DNA of 64,000 nucleotides from Pseudomonas sp. PDNC002 (GCF_016919445.1 NZ_CP070356.1:4095502-4159501), one strand, 5' to 3'. Positions 1 through 8,931 are shown, counted from the stretch's first letter. A program made the numbers and translations. Notes: generated by a model not told the origin, from the sequence alone.

Positions 1-704
1 TGACCCGCTTTGCCCTGGAACTGGGTGGCAAGAACCCGATGATCGTGCTGGCCGACGCCAATATCGACAACGCCGTGCAGGGCGCGCTGCTGGGCGGCTT
101 GCTGAACAATGGCCAAGTCTGCGCCGCGGCCTCGCGTTTCTACGTGCACCGTTCGCGCTACGACGAATTCGTCGAGAAGCTGGCGGCCGCTGTCGCGGGC
201 ATGAGCCTGGGCGAGGGCATGGACCCGTCCGCGCAGATCAACCCGCTGGTGTCGGCCAAGCAGCAGCGCAGCGTGCTGGACCACATTGCCCGCGCCGGCG
301 AGCAGGGTGCGCGCATCGTTTGCGGTGGCGAGCAGGTCGGCGGCAGCGGCTTCTACGTGCAGCCCACCGTGCTGGCGGACGTGACCATGCAGATGGCTGT
401 GGCCCGTGACGAAGTGTTCGGTCCTGTTCTGGCGGTCCTGCCGTTCGACGATGAAGACCAGGCCATCGAAATGGCCAACGACAGCGAATACGGCCTGGGT
501 GCGAGCCTGTGGACCAACGACCTGTCCAAGGCAATGAACCTGGTTCCGCGCATCGAGTCCGGCACCGTGTGGGTCAACGCCCACGTGCTGCTCGACCCGA
601 GCATGCCCTTCGGCGGCGTCAAGCAGTCGGGCATGGGCCGCGAGTTCGGCCGCGCGGTGGTCGAGGCCTATACCGAGATCAAGTCGGTGTGCATCGCGCA
701 CTGA
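1..704 (+). CDS. Aldehyde dehydrogenase, 3' part only (cut by window start)
   Basis: This is the C-terminal half of an NAD(P)-dependent aldehyde dehydrogenase, which oxidises an aldehyde to its acid. The frame is open from base 3, so the true start lies before the window. Just inside the edge is ELGGKNP, carrying the general-base Glu, followed by NNGQVCAAASRF with the catalytic Cys. Near the C-terminus is PFGGVKQSGMGREFG, typical of class I/II and phenylacetaldehyde-type enzymes. The family is clear but the substrate cannot be fixed from this part. It is followed directly by a UUCG-loop terminator. In P. aeruginosa maiA follows fahA; here this unrelated gene faces fahA instead. Confidence 0.9.
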   Translation, partial: TRFALELGGKNPMIVLADANIDNAVQGALLGGLLNNGQVCAAASRFYVHRSRYDEFVEKLAAAVAGMSLGEGMDPSAQINPLVSAKQQRSVLDHIARAGEQGARIVCGGEQVGGSGFYVQPTVLADVTMQMAVARDEVFGPVLAVLPFDDEDQAIEMANDSEYGLGASLWTNDLSKAMNLVPRIESGTVWVNAHVLLDPSMPFGGVKQSGMGREFGRAVVEAYTEIKSVCIAH

Positions 705-736
705 TTGATCGTTCGAGCAACACCCTCGTTTAGCAG

Positions 737-761
737 CGGGCCTTCGGGCCCGTTTTTTTTT
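737..761 (+). terminator. Intrinsic terminator, copy 1
   Basis: CGGGCC stem, TTCG loop, GGCCCG, then nine T. It ends the aldehyde dehydrogenase transcript. Confidence 0.88.
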
Positions 762-927
762 GCAGTATTGGCGGGAAAAGCCCTGTAGGAGCGGACCTTG
801 TCCGCGAATCCCCGCGGCGCTCGGACAGAGCATCGCGGATAAGATCCGCTCCTACGAAGTGCGTGCAGTGGGGGTTAAAGCGCCGGCAGAATCCGCCCAC
901 GGCATTCGCCGAAGCCGAGTTCAGCAG

Positions 928-950
928 CGGGCCTTCGGGCCCGTTTTTTT
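928..950 (+). terminator. Intrinsic terminator, copy 2 in the tandem array
   Basis: Same CGGGCC-TTCG-GGCCCG hairpin followed by seven T, duplicated with the 190 bp unit. Confidence 0.75.
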
Positions 951-1116
951 GCAGTATTGGCGGCGGAAGCCTTGTAGGAGCGGACCTTGTCCGCGAATCC
1001 CCGTGGCGCTGGGACGGAGCATCGCGGATAAGATCCGCTCCTACGAAGTGCGTGCAGTGTGGGTTAAAGCGCCGGCAGAATCCGCCCACGGCATTCGCCG
1101 AAGCCGAGTTTAGCAG

Positions 1117-1141
1117 CGGGCCTTCGGGCCCGTTTTTTTTT
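1117..1141 (+). terminator. Intrinsic terminator, copy 3 in the tandem array
   Basis: Third copy of the UUCG hairpin with nine T; it lies 114 bp beyond the fahA stop codon. Confidence 0.75.
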
Positions 1142-1254
1142 GCAGCATTGGCGGCGGAAGCCTTGTAGGAGCGGACCTTGTCCGCGAATCCCCGCGGCGC
1201 TGGGACGGAGCATCGCGGATAAGATCCGCTCCTACGAAGAGCGTGCAGTGTGGG

Positions 1255-2559
1255 TTAAAGCGCCGGCAGAATCCGCCCACGGCATTCGCCGAAGCCGATG
1301 GAAGCGTGGCCATCACGGCGGCAGCGGGCGCGCAGGATGATCTCGTCGCCATCTTCGAGGAAGCGGCGCTCCTCGCCGTTGGCCAGCACCACCGGCTGTT
1401 TGCCGCCGCCGGTAAGCTCCAGCAGGCTGCCGAAGCTGTCCGGGGTCTCGCCGGAGAGGGTGCCGGAGCCGAACAGATCGCCCGGTTGCAGGCGGCAGCC
1501 GTTGACGCTGTGGTGCGCGACCATCTGTGCGACGGTCCAGTACATGTTCAGCGTGCTGCTCAGGGCAATGCGCTCGGGCGCCTGGTGCTCGCGACGCATG
1601 CGCGCGGTGTGCAGCAGGACTTCCAGTTCGATGTCCAGCGCGCCGCGCTGCTGGTCGCCTTCGTCGTACAGGTACGGCAGCGGCTGTGGGTCGCCTTCCG
1701 GGCGGGCCGGCTGGGCGACACGGAAGGGCTCCAGCGCCTCGGCGGTGACCACCCAGGGTGATACGGTGGTGGCGAAGCTCTTCGACAGGAATGGCCCCAG
1801 CGGCTGGTATTCCCAGGCCTGCACGTCGCGGGCGGACCAATCGTTGAGCAGGCAGAAGCCGGCGATATGGCCGGAGGCGGCGTTGATCGGAATGGCCTTG
1901 CCCTGGTCGTTGCCCTGGCCGATCCAGATGCCCAGCTCCAGCTCCAGGTCCATGCGCGCGCAGGGACCGAACACCGGCACATCCACGCCGGCGGGCAGGG
2001 TCTGGCCGTTGGGGCGGCGCACTTCGGTGCCGGAGGGCACCACGGTGGAGGCGCGGCCGTGGTAGCCGATGGGCACGTACTTGTAGTTAGGCAGCAGCGG
2101 GTTGTCCGGGCGGAACAGCTTGCCGACGTTCTTCGCGTGGTGGATGCCGACGTAGAAGTCGGTGTAGTCGCCGACTTTCGCCGGCAGGTGCATGCGGCAC
2201 GCGGCCTGTGGCTTGAGCAGCGCAGCGCCCAGGTGCTCCATGCGTTTCTGTTCGCCGCTGCTTTCGCTGAGCAGGTGGATCAGCGCCTCGCGCAGGGTGC
2301 GGCGGGCGGTACCGCCGAGGGCGAAGAAGGCGTTCAGGCTGTCACCGCTGGCCACCAGCGCGGCCTGGTGCGCGGCGCCGTGGAAGAGGCCGGTTTCGCA
2401 GGCGGTCTTCAGGTCGAAGATGTAGTCGCCAATGGCCACGCCGCCACGGGGCGAGTCACCCGGCGGGCTGAACACGCCCAGCGGCAGGTTCTGCAGGGGG
2501 AAGTCCGGGTGGCCGTTGGCCGATTCGATCCAGCTTTGCGCGCTGTGGGAGACGCTCAT
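1255..2559 (-). CDS. fahA: Fumarylacetoacetase
   Basis: Hydrolyses fumarylacetoacetate to fumarate and acetoacetate, the last step of the homogentisate pathway of Tyr/Phe breakdown. The 434-residue product starts MSVSHSAQSW. It has the two-domain FAH layout with the conserved stretch SARDVQAWEYQPLGPFLSKS in the catalytic domain. The start at 2559 is preferred over an in-frame upstream one because it has an AGGAG site and lies 1 bp after the hmgA stop, so the two are co-translated. Its 3' end (GFGECRGRILPAL) is the part copied twice in the downstream tandem array. maiA, the isomerase step that often follows, is not in this window. Confidence 0.96.
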   Translation of the reverse strand: MSVSHSAQSWIESANGHPDFPLQNLPLGVFSPPGDSPRGGVAIGDYIFDLKTACETGLFHGAAHQAALVASGDSLNAFFALGGTARRTLREALIHLLSESSGEQKRMEHLGAALLKPQAACRMHLPAKVGDYTDFYVGIHHAKNVGKLFRPDNPLLPNYKYVPIGYHGRASTVVPSGTEVRRPNGQTLPAGVDVPVFGPCARMDLELELGIWIGQGNDQGKAIPINAASGHIAGFCLLNDWSARDVQAWEYQPLGPFLSKSFATTVSPWVVTAEALEPFRVAQPARPEGDPQPLPYLYDEGDQQRGALDIELEVLLHTARMRREHQAPERIALSSTLNMYWTVAQMVAHHSVNGCRLQPGDLFGSGTLSGETPDSFGSLLELTGGGKQPVVLANGEERRFLEDGDEIILRARCRRDGHASIGFGECRGRILPAL

Positions 2560-2560
2560 G

Positions 2561-3853
2561 TTACTGCTCCTGGGAAGGGTCGAAGGTCTTCTGCATACCG
2601 CTCCAGCAGCTGTCGTAGTCACGCTGCAGCTGCGGGCAGTCGAGGGCGAAGCGGCTGGGGCGCAGCACGCGGCCGGTCTCGAACATGAAGGCCATGGTCT
2701 GGTCGATCTTGTGGGGTTTGAGGTCGGCGGCGATGGCCTGCCGGGTGGTGGCGTTGTCCGGGCCGTGGGCGCTCATGCAGTTGTGCAGCGAGGCGCCGCC
2801 GGGGACGAAGCCGTCGGCCTTGGCGTCGTACACGCCCTGGATCAGGCCCATGAATTCGTTCATCAGGTTGCGGTGGAACCACGGCGGACGGAAGGTGCTC
2901 TCGGCCACCATCCAGCGCGGTGGGAAGATCACGAAGTCCATGTTGGCCATGCCGTGCGTATCGCTGGGCGAGGTCAGTACGGTGAAGATGGACGGGTCCG
3001 GGTGGTCGTAGCTCACCGTGCCGATGGTGTTGAAGCGGCGCAGGTCGTACTTGTAGGGCACGTTGTTGCCGTGCCAGGCGACTACGTCGAGCGGTGAGTG
3101 GTCGAGCTGGGCAGCCCAGAGTTCGCCGAGGAACTTCTGCACCAATTGCACCGGGCCTTCCACGTCTTCGTAATGCGCTACCGGGGCGAGGAAGTCGCGG
3201 GCGTTGGCCAGGCCATTGCTGCCAATGGGCCCCAGGTCGGGCAGGCGCAGGGCGGCGCCGTGGTTCTCGGCGATATAGCCGGCGGCCTCAGTGTCGAGCA
3301 GTTCGACGCGCAAGCGCATGCCGCGCGGGATCACGGCGATTTCCAGCGGCTCGACTTCGAGCACGCCCAGCTCGGTGACCAGGCGCAGGCGGCCGGCCTG
3401 GGGCACGATCAGCAGCTCGCCATCGGCGTTGAAGAACACCCGGCGCATCGAAATGTTGGCACGGTAGGCGTACAGGCTAACGCCGCTGCAGGCTTCCGCT
3501 TCGGCGTTGGCGGCCATGCATAGCAGGCCGTCGATGAAGTCGGTAGGCTCCTGCGGGATTTCAAAGCTGTTCCAGCGCAGGCGATTGGGTGTGACCGGGC
3601 CAAGCGCCGTGCCGGTGATCTGCCGCTCGAGGCACTCGAAGCGTGGGTGCGCGGCGGACGGGCGGATGCGATACAGCCAGGAGCGCCGGGCTTCGTTGCG
3701 CGGGACGGTGAAGGCGGTGCCGGAGAACTGCTCGGCGTAGAGGCCGAATGGCACCTGCTGCGGCGAGTTCCTGCCCACGGGCAGGGCGCCCGGCAGGGCC
3801 TCGCTGGCGAATTCGTTGCCGAACCCGGATTGGTAGGCAGGGGAGGCGGTCAT
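2561..3853 (-). CDS. hmgA: Homogentisate 1,2-dioxygenase
   Basis: Fe(II) enzyme that opens the ring of homogentisate to maleylacetoacetate. The 430-residue length is typical. The C-terminal half carries the conserved segments [15 protein letters not shown] and NCMSAHGPD, which contain family-conserved His and Glu iron-binding positions. It is the first gene of the hmgA-fahA operon, and its start lies 16 bp from a perfect palindrome that is the probable HmgR operator. The acetoacetate made by the next enzyme can feed the CoA-transferase and thiolase encoded nearby (5870-8755). Confidence 0.97.
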   Translation of the reverse strand: MTASPAYQSGFGNEFASEALPGALPVGRNSPQQVPFGLYAEQFSGTAFTVPRNEARRSWLYRIRPSAAHPRFECLERQITGTALGPVTPNRLRWNSFEIPQEPTDFIDGLLCMAANAEAEACSGVSLYAYRANISMRRVFFNADGELLIVPQAGRLRLVTELGVLEVEPLEIAVIPRGMRLRVELLDTEAAGYIAENHGAALRLPDLGPIGSNGLANARDFLAPVAHYEDVEGPVQLVQKFLGELWAAQLDHSPLDVVAWHGNNVPYKYDLRRFNTIGTVSYDHPDPSIFTVLTSPSDTHGMANMDFVIFPPRWMVAESTFRPPWFHRNLMNEFMGLIQGVYDAKADGFVPGGASLHNCMSAHGPDNATTRQAIAADLKPHKIDQTMAFMFETGRVLRPSRFALDCPQLQRDYDSCWSGMQKTFDPSQEQ

Positions 3854-3868
3854 GGTGGTTTCACTCTT

Positions 3869-3893
3869 TTTATCGTAATTGAATTACGATAAA
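3869..3893. promoter_or_regulatory. 25-bp perfect palindrome, probable HmgR operator
   Basis: ATCGTAATT-G-AATTACGAT (3872-3890), extended by three T/A pairs on each side, is a perfect inverted repeat centred at 3881 between hmgA and hmgR. A further half-site, AACGTAATT, sits at 3892-3900. IclR-family HmgR of P. putida binds a palindrome in the hmg promoter and releases it when homogentisate is present; the match here is inferred from position and symmetry. Confidence 0.8.
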
Positions 3894-3943
3894 CGTAATT
3901 TCATGCCGTCGGGCCGTCAAGCCCGCGAGGGAGTTCCTTTAAG

Positions 3944-4684
3944 TTGAAGACCATGAACGAAGCCGAAGAGTCCGCCCCGACGAAGGGCAAGAAGGTGCAG
4001 TCCGCCGAGATCGGCACCGAGATTCTCAAGGCCCTGGCGGACCTCGCGCCCAGCACATCGCTCAAGGCCCTGGGTGAGTACCTGGATATGCCGGCGGCTA
4101 AGGTTCATCGCTACCTGCAGGCGCTGATCGCCAGCGGCTTCGCCGAGCAGGACCCGGTGACCAACCATTACGGCCTGGGGCGCGAGGCGCTCTATGTCGG
4201 CCTCGCGGCGATCCGTCGGCTGGACGTGGTGAAGGTGGCCAGCCCGGTGCTGGCCGACCTGCGCGATGCGCTGGGGCAGACCTGCTTCCTCGCCATCTGG
4301 GGTAGCCACGGGCCGACGGTGGTGCAGGTGGAGCCGGCGCAGGGGATGGTCACGCTGGTGACGCAGATTGGTTCGGTGCTGCCGCTGCATGGGTCGTCCA
4401 CCGGGCTGGTGTTTGCGGCGTTCAAGGCGGGATTGGAGGAGGGTGCGGATACGAACGCGCTGGATGGCATCCGTGCCGAGGGGCTTTGTGCGGTCCACGG
4501 ACTGTTGATGCCGGGGGTGAACGCGCTGTCGGTGCCGTTGTTCAAGACTGGCCGGGAACTGGCGGGGGTGATGACGGTGGTTGGGTCGCAGGCGAGCTTT
4601 GCTGCCGAAGCTCACGGCGAGGCGGCGCGGACCTTGCTGGAAACGGCGCGGGAGCTCAGCCAGCGGATGGGGGGAGAGGTCTGA
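3944..4684 (+). CDS. hmgR: IclR-family regulator of the homogentisate operon
   Basis: Product of about 246 residues with an N-terminal winged helix (EILKALADL...LGEYLDMPAAKVHRYLQAL) and a C-terminal IclR effector domain (LFAxx-type core, HGSSTGLVFAAF). Divergent from hmgA, with a palindrome between them, it is most likely the homogentisate-responsive repressor HmgR. The annotated start is TTG at 3944, with GAGGGAG about 10 nt upstream; ATG at 3953 is an alternative that shortens the protein by three residues. The gene is followed by a large intergenic hairpin repeat. Confidence 0.88.
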   Translation: MKTMNEAEESAPTKGKKVQSAEIGTEILKALADLAPSTSLKALGEYLDMPAAKVHRYLQALIASGFAEQDPVTNHYGLGREALYVGLAAIRRLDVVKVASPVLADLRDALGQTCFLAIWGSHGPTVVQVEPAQGMVTLVTQIGSVLPLHGSSTGLVFAAFKAGLEEGADTNALDGIRAEGLCAVHGLLMPGVNALSVPLFKTGRELAGVMTVVGSQASFAAEAHGEAARTLLETARELSQRMGGEV

Positions 4685-4704
4685 GATTCCACAGCCAGGG
4701 ATTT

Positions 4705-4823
4705 CCCTCACCCTAACCCTCTCCCAAAGGGAGAGGGGACCGTTCGGAGTGAGGGGAAATACCGAGTCAGCCGGCGGTTTCGAAGTGCTCCCTCTCCCTT
4801 TGGGAGAGGGCTGGGGTGAGGGG
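4705..4823. repeat. Intergenic CCCTCACCC...GGGTGAGGGG hairpin element, copy a
   Basis: An outer arm CCCTCACCCTAACCCTCTCCC and its complement GGGAGAGGGCTGGGGTGAGGGG enclose about 75 bp, with smaller hairpins (CTCCCAAAGGGAG) at each end. The element lies between the convergent hmgR and LysR genes and probably acts as a bidirectional terminator. Further copies are at 7396-7546, 14279-14395 and in the array from 18438. Confidence 0.85.
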
Positions 4824-4843
4824 CTCTTGAGCCAGTGGCGCGA

Positions 4844-5746
4844 TCACTCCCGCTCCATCCCCGCCCAATCCGTCCCCTTCACCAGCACATCGCTCAGCGC
4901 CTGCGCCGCGCTGGAGAGCTTGTGCTCCGCCAGACAGAACAACCCGACGCGCCGCTCGATGCAGGGTTCTTCGAGCGCCACGCAGCGCGCGCCCAACTCC
5001 TCCATCTGCTGCCGGCACAGACGCGGCACCGCACTGACGCCCAGCCCTTCGGCGACCATGCGGCCCACCGTCACCAACTGATGGCTTTCGAACGCCACCG
5101 GCAGCCGCCCATGGCGCGATGCCAACTGGTCTTCCAGCAGCAAACGCACGGCGGACGGGCGTTGCAGGGTGATGAAGTGATCTTCCAGAAGCTGGTCCCA
5201 GGTGATGGTCGACTCACCCGCCAGCGGCGAATCGGTCGGCAGCACGGCGACGAAACGGTCGGTATAGAAGGGCGTGAAGGTCAGCCCGTCGAGGCTGTCC
5301 GGCTCCAGTGCGATGCCCAATTCCACACGGCGGTTGCGGACCATCTCCAGCACCTGCTCGTTGATCACGTCGTGCACCGCCACGTTCACCTTCGGGTGGC
5401 GATCGCGGAAGGTGCGCAGCACGGCAGGCAGCAGGTTGCCGGCGAAGGAGGGCATGGCAGCGATGGAAACCTTGCCCAGCTGCAAGGTGAAGTGCTGGTG
5501 CATCAGTTCTTCAGCGTTGTCCCAGTCCGCCAGCAGGCGCCGGGCCACCGGAAGCAGCGTTTCGCCCTCCGGCGTCAGCGCCACATTGCGCGTGGTGCGC
5601 ACCAGCAATTGCCCGCCCAGGGATTCCTCCAGGCTCTTGATCGCCAGGCTCAGCGCCGGTTGCGACAGGTGCAGGCGCTCGCAGGCCTGGGCGAAGCTCA
5701 GGCTCTGGGCCACAGCCAGGAAGGCGCGCAGTTGCTTCACGGTCAT
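4844..5746 (-). CDS. dhcR: LysR-family regulator (DhcR-like)
   Basis: 300-residue LysR-type regulator: an N-terminal helix-turn-helix (MTVKQLRAFLAVAQSLSFAQ, HLSQPALSLAIKSLEE) followed by a periplasmic-binding-like effector domain. It is divergent from the CoA-transferase operon. In P. aeruginosa the same order (LysR, dhcA, dhcB, atoB, transporter) handles 3-dehydrocarnitine, so it is called DhcR-like; an acetoacetate role is the main alternative. The start at 5746 is fixed by the family N-terminus; the frame stays open upstream but that extension is antisense to dhcA. Confidence 0.88.
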   Translation of the reverse strand: MTVKQLRAFLAVAQSLSFAQACERLHLSQPALSLAIKSLEESLGGQLLVRTTRNVALTPEGETLLPVARRLLADWDNAEELMHQHFTLQLGKVSIAAMPSFAGNLLPAVLRTFRDRHPKVNVAVHDVINEQVLEMVRNRRVELGIALEPDSLDGLTFTPFYTDRFVAVLPTDSPLAGESTITWDQLLEDHFITLQRPSAVRLLLEDQLASRHGRLPVAFESHQLVTVGRMVAEGLGVSAVPRLCRQQMEELGARCVALEEPCIERRVGLFCLAEHKLSSAAQALSDVLVKGTDWAGMERE

Positions 5747-5869
5747 TAATAAAAATACCAAATCAATCGATTGGAAAAACAAACTTAACAAATCAGTCCT
5801 TGCCGGTGAAGCTGCATTCGCTCTCTGACTACTGAGTCGGACATTCCAAATACAAGAGGCAGCAGCAAC
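5747..5869. promoter_or_regulatory. Divergent regulatory region with LysR-type palindrome
   Basis: AT-rich spacer between the LysR gene and the CoA-transferase genes. The self-complementary CAATCGATTG (5764-5773) sits in a T-N11-A context, fitting a LysR-type binding site for autoregulation and operon control. Confidence 0.55.
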
Positions 5870-6565
5870 ATGGCAGGACTCGACAAGCGTGTAGGCAGTT
5901 ACGAGGAAGCCCTCGCCGGGCTCACCGATGACATGACGGTGCTGGCGGGCGGATTCGGCATCTGCGGCATCCCGGAAAACCTCATCGCGCAGATTCGCAA
6001 GCTGTGCGTGAAGGGCCTGACCGTGGTTTCCAACAACTGCGGCATCGATGGCTTCGGTCTCGGCGTGCTGCTGGAGGACCGGCAGATCCGCAAGATGATC
6101 GCCTCCTACGTTGGCGAGAACGCGCTGTTCGAGCAGCAGCTGCTGTCCGGTGAGCTGGAGGTCGAACTGACCCCGCAAGGCACCCTGGCGGAAAAACTCC
6201 GCGCTGGCGGCGCCGGCATCCCGGCCTTCTTCACCGCCACCGGCTACGGCACCCCGGTCGCCGATGGCAAGGAAGTGCGCGAGTTCGACGGCCGCCACTA
6301 CGTGATGGAGCGCGCCATCACCGGTGACTTCGCCATCGTCAAGGGCTGGAAGGCCGACCACTACGGCAACGTCATCTATCGCCACACCGCGCAGAACTTC
6401 AATCCCATCGTCGCCACCGCGGGCCGCATCACCGTCGTCGAAGTGGAAGAGATCGTCGAACCGGGCGAGCTGGACCCCACCCAGATCCACACCCCCGGCA
6501 TCTACGTCGACCGCATCATTCAGGGCTCCTTCGAGAAGCGCATCGAAAAGCGCACGACTCGCTAA
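5870..6565 (+). CDS. dhcA: 3-oxoacid CoA-transferase, subunit A
   Basis: Alpha subunit of a two-subunit class I CoA-transferase that moves CoA between succinyl-CoA and a 3-oxo acid (acetoacetate or 3-dehydrocarnitine). The 231-residue product begins [18 protein letters not shown]. It carries the CoA-binding [12 protein letters not shown] and the family block [19 protein letters not shown]. Subunit B, thiolase and an AtoE-like transporter follow on the same strand. The dhcA name rests on gene order matching P. aeruginosa; atoD/scoA would be an equally valid functional label. Confidence 0.9.
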   Translation: MAGLDKRVGSYEEALAGLTDDMTVLAGGFGICGIPENLIAQIRKLCVKGLTVVSNNCGIDGFGLGVLLEDRQIRKMIASYVGENALFEQQLLSGELEVELTPQGTLAEKLRAGGAGIPAFFTATGYGTPVADGKEVREFDGRHYVMERAITGDFAIVKGWKADHYGNVIYRHTAQNFNPIVATAGRITVVEVEEIVEPGELDPTQIHTPGIYVDRIIQGSFEKRIEKRTTR

Positions 6566-6595
6566 GGATCGGCTGCGCGTCGGCCTGGCGGCGTT

Positions 6596-6656
6596 GGATT
6601 TGAAACGAGGCCTGCTCATTTAGGGCATCTAAACTCCGCGTCCTCGTTTCAAATCC
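6596..6656. repeat. Perfect 15-bp inverted repeat between CoA-transferase subunit genes
   Basis: GGATTTGAAACGAGG (6596-6610) and its exact complement CCTCGTTTCAAATCC (6642-6656) enclose a 31 bp loop, with imperfect pairing continuing outward (GCCTGGCGG / CCGCCTAGC). The hairpin separates subunits that are usually only a few bases apart. It may be a mobile intergenic palindrome or an mRNA-processing hairpin that sets the A:B ratio. Confidence 0.85.
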
Positions 6657-6718
6657 GCCTAGCCAGTCGCTAGCTCGCTCGATCTTCAACCGCATTGAAC
6701 AAGAGAAGAGATTCAGCC

Positions 6719-7375
6719 ATGGCACTTACCCGCGAACAAATGGCTCAGCGCGTGGCGCGCGAGCTGCAGGATGGCTTCTACGTGAACCTGGGCATCGGCA
6801 TCCCGACCCTGGTTGCCAACTACGTGCCCGAAGGCATGGAAGTGATGCTGCAATCGGAGAACGGCCTGCTCGGCATGGGCGCGTTTCCCACGGAAGACAG
6901 CGTCGACGCCGACATGATCAACGCCGGCAAGCAGACCGTGACCGCCGTGAAGGGCGCGTCGATCTTCGACTCCGCGCAATCCTTCGCGATGATCCGTGGC
7001 GGCCACGTCGACCTCACCGTACTCGGTGCCTTCGAGGTGGACGTCCAGGGCAACATCGCCTCCTGGATGATCCCTGGCAAGCTGGTGAAAGGCATGGGCG
7101 GCGCCATGGACCTGGTGGCCGGCGCGGATAACATCATCGTCACCATGACCCACGCTTCGAAGGACGGTGAATCCAAGCTGCTGGACAAGTGCTCGCTGCC
7201 GCTGACCGGCGCCGGCTGCATCCGCAAGGTGCTTACCGATCTGGCCTACCTGGAGATCGAGGACGGCGCTTTCATTCTGCGCGAGACGGCGCCGGGCGTG
7301 AGCGTTGCCGAGATCGCCGAGAAGACCGCCGGCCGCCTGATCGTGCCCGACGATGTGAAGGAAATGACCTTCTAA
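6719..7375 (+). CDS. dhcB: 3-oxoacid CoA-transferase, subunit B
   Basis: 218-residue beta subunit. It contains the active-site Glu (E47) in the family motif SENGLLGMG and the N-terminal GIGIPTLVANYVP segment. E47 is the residue that forms the enzyme-CoA thioester in this family. The ATG at 6719 follows an AAGAGAAGAG site; an in-frame TTG at 6695 has no better support. It works with the subunit A encoded 153 bp upstream. Confidence 0.92.
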   Translation: MALTREQMAQRVARELQDGFYVNLGIGIPTLVANYVPEGMEVMLQSENGLLGMGAFPTEDSVDADMINAGKQTVTAVKGASIFDSAQSFAMIRGGHVDLTVLGAFEVDVQGNIASWMIPGKLVKGMGGAMDLVAGADNIIVTMTHASKDGESKLLDKCSLPLTGAGCIRKVLTDLAYLEIEDGAFILRETAPGVSVAEIAEKTAGRLIVPDDVKEMTF

Positions 7376-7395
7376 GCAAATTCGCACATGAGAGC

Positions 7396-7546
7396 ACCCT
7401 CTCCCTAACCCTGGCTACGCGCCCCGCTCCGAAGGGAGAGGGGACTGGTCCGGAGCGAGATCGAAACCGGTATCCAACCCGATGACTCGATCAGTAGAAG
7501 CACAGACAGCTCCCTCTCCCTTCAGGGAGAGGGCGGGGGGAGAGGG
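7396..7546. repeat. Intergenic hairpin element, copy b (diverged)
   Basis: Diverged copy of the CCCTCTCCC/GGGAGAGGG element between dhcB and atoB. The outer arms are partly decayed (ACCCTCTCCCTAACCC ... GGGCGGGGGGAGAGGG). It lies inside an apparent operon, so it may attenuate or process the transcript. Confidence 0.7.
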
Positions 7547-7573
7547 CAGCCCAAGCCTTCCGGAGAAAGATTC

Positions 7574-8755
7574 ATGCAAGACGTAGTGATAGTCGCCGCC
7601 ACCCGCACCGCCATCGGCGCCTTCCAGGGCAGCCTGGCGAACGTTCCCGCCCATGAACTGGGCAGCCTGGTCATCCGCTCGCTGCTCGAACGCAGCGGCG
7701 TGAAGCCGGACCAGATCGACGAAGTCATCCTCGGCCAGGTACTCACCGCCGGCGCCGGGCAGAACCCCGCGCGCCAGGCGTCCATCGGCGCTGGTCTGCC
7801 GGTCGAAGTACCGGCGATGACCATCAACAAGCTCTGCGGCTCGGGCCTGAAATCGCTGTTCCTCGGCGTCCAGGCGATCCGCTGCGGCGACGCCGACGTG
7901 GTGATCGCCGGCGGCCAGGAAAGCATGAGCCTCGCGCCCTATGTACTGCCCAAGGCTCGTACCGGACTGCGCATGGGCCACGCCGAACTGCAGGACACCT
8001 TGCTGCGCGACGGCCTGATCGACGCCTTCAACGACTACCACATGGGCATCACCGCCGAGAACCTGGCGGAGAAGTTCGGCATCAGCCGTGAAGCCCAGGA
8101 CGCCTTTGCCGCGCAGTCCCAGCTCAAGGCCGCCTCGGCTATCGAAGCGGGGCGCTTCAAGGACGAGATCACCCCGGTGCTGATTCCCCAGCGCAAGGGC
8201 GACCCGCTGTCCTTCGACACCGACGAGCAGCCGCGCGCCGGCACCACTGCCGAATCCCTGGCCAAGCTCAAGCCGGCGTTCAAGAAGGACGGCACCGTCA
8301 CCGCCGGCAACGCCTCCACCCTCAACGATGGCGCTGCCGCCGTGCTGCTGATGAGCGCCGAGCGCGCACGCAGTCTGAACCTGCCGGTTCTGGCGCGCAT
8401 CCAAGCCTATGCCAGCAGCGGCGTCGACCCGTCGATCATGGGCATCGCCCCGGTGACCGCTACCCGCCGTTGCCTGGAGAAGGCCGGCTGGAGCCTGGAC
8501 GACGTCGAGCTGATCGAGGCCAACGAAGCGTTCGCCGCGCAGGCCCTGTCGGTGGGCAAGGAACTGGGCTGGAACGCGGAGAAGGTCAACGTCAACGGCG
8601 GCGCCGTCGCCCTTGGCCACCCGATCGGCGCTTCGGGCGCCCGCGTGCTGGTGACGCTGCTCCACGAAATGCTCCGCCGCGATGCGAAGAAGGGTCTGGC
8701 CACTCTGTGCATCGGTGGCGGCCAGGGTGTCGCCATGGCTCTTGTCAGAGACTGA
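7574..8755 (+). CDS. atoB: Acetyl-CoA acetyltransferase (thiolase)
   Basis: 393-residue type II thiolase that cleaves acetoacetyl-CoA to two acetyl-CoA. The nucleophilic Cys88 lies in [11 protein letters not shown], the catalytic His in [16 protein letters not shown], and the second Cys in [13 protein letters not shown]. It continues the pathway after the CoA-transferase and is on the same strand. The chosen ATG gives the standard thiolase N-terminus [15 protein letters not shown]. Confidence 0.95.
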   Translation: MQDVVIVAATRTAIGAFQGSLANVPAHELGSLVIRSLLERSGVKPDQIDEVILGQVLTAGAGQNPARQASIGAGLPVEVPAMTINKLCGSGLKSLFLGVQAIRCGDADVVIAGGQESMSLAPYVLPKARTGLRMGHAELQDTLLRDGLIDAFNDYHMGITAENLAEKFGISREAQDAFAAQSQLKAASAIEAGRFKDEITPVLIPQRKGDPLSFDTDEQPRAGTTAESLAKLKPAFKKDGTVTAGNASTLNDGAAAVLLMSAERARSLNLPVLARIQAYASSGVDPSIMGIAPVTATRRCLEKAGWSLDDVELIEANEAFAAQALSVGKELGWNAEKVNVNGGAVALGHPIGASGARVLVTLLHEMLRRDAKKGLATLCIGGGQGVAMALVRD

Positions 8756-8899
8756 GGACCACGCGACCAACGACCAATTGGCGAGCGCCGGCCGGCATGT
8801 AGCAATGCCGGACCGGCAGGCGGATGGGAGGTGGGCACACCGACAGACGACATCCGCCGCGGTTTCCGACGTCCCCCGGCGTCGACAAACCTTGCGTCA

Positions 8900-8931
8900 C
8901 CGTCCGGCCCCACGCAGGCCGGGCGGTTTTT
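8900..8931 (+). terminator. Intrinsic terminator between atoB and atoE
   Basis: CCGTCCGGCC / GGCCGGGCGG stem (10 bp with one G-U), 7-nt loop, then TTTTTC. A smaller hairpin, CCGGCAT-N6-ATGCCGG (8792-8811), precedes it. Together they suggest that the transporter gene has its own promoter or is partly attenuated. Confidence 0.75.

Larger units (their letters stand above)
728..1298. repeat. Three tandem ~190 bp units: terminator + REP pair + fahA 3' end
   Basis: Three near-identical units run 728-918, 919-1107 and 1108-1298 (periods 191, 189 and 191 bp). Each holds a UUCG-loop terminator, then a REP-type inverted pair (GTAGGAGCGGACC... with ...GGATCTTATCCGCGA on the other strand; 785-855 in unit 1), then the last ~44 bp of fahA. 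In units 1 and 2 the fahA tail is an orphan copy; in unit 3 it is the real gene end. The array looks like a tandem duplication whose endpoints lie just after the aldehyde dehydrogenase and inside fahA. Apparent ORFs across 730-1350 come from the repetition and are not genes. Confidence 0.9.

Noticed and set aside
730-1352. Several overlapping ORFs on both strands after the aldehyde dehydrogenase
   Set aside because: They repeat with the 190 bp unit and run through terminators and REP hairpins; none has a start site.
5747-6619. Upstream extension of the LysR frame giving a 591-residue protein
   Set aside because: The extra part is antisense to the CoA-transferase A gene; the LysR N-terminus MTVKQLRAF is clear at 5746.
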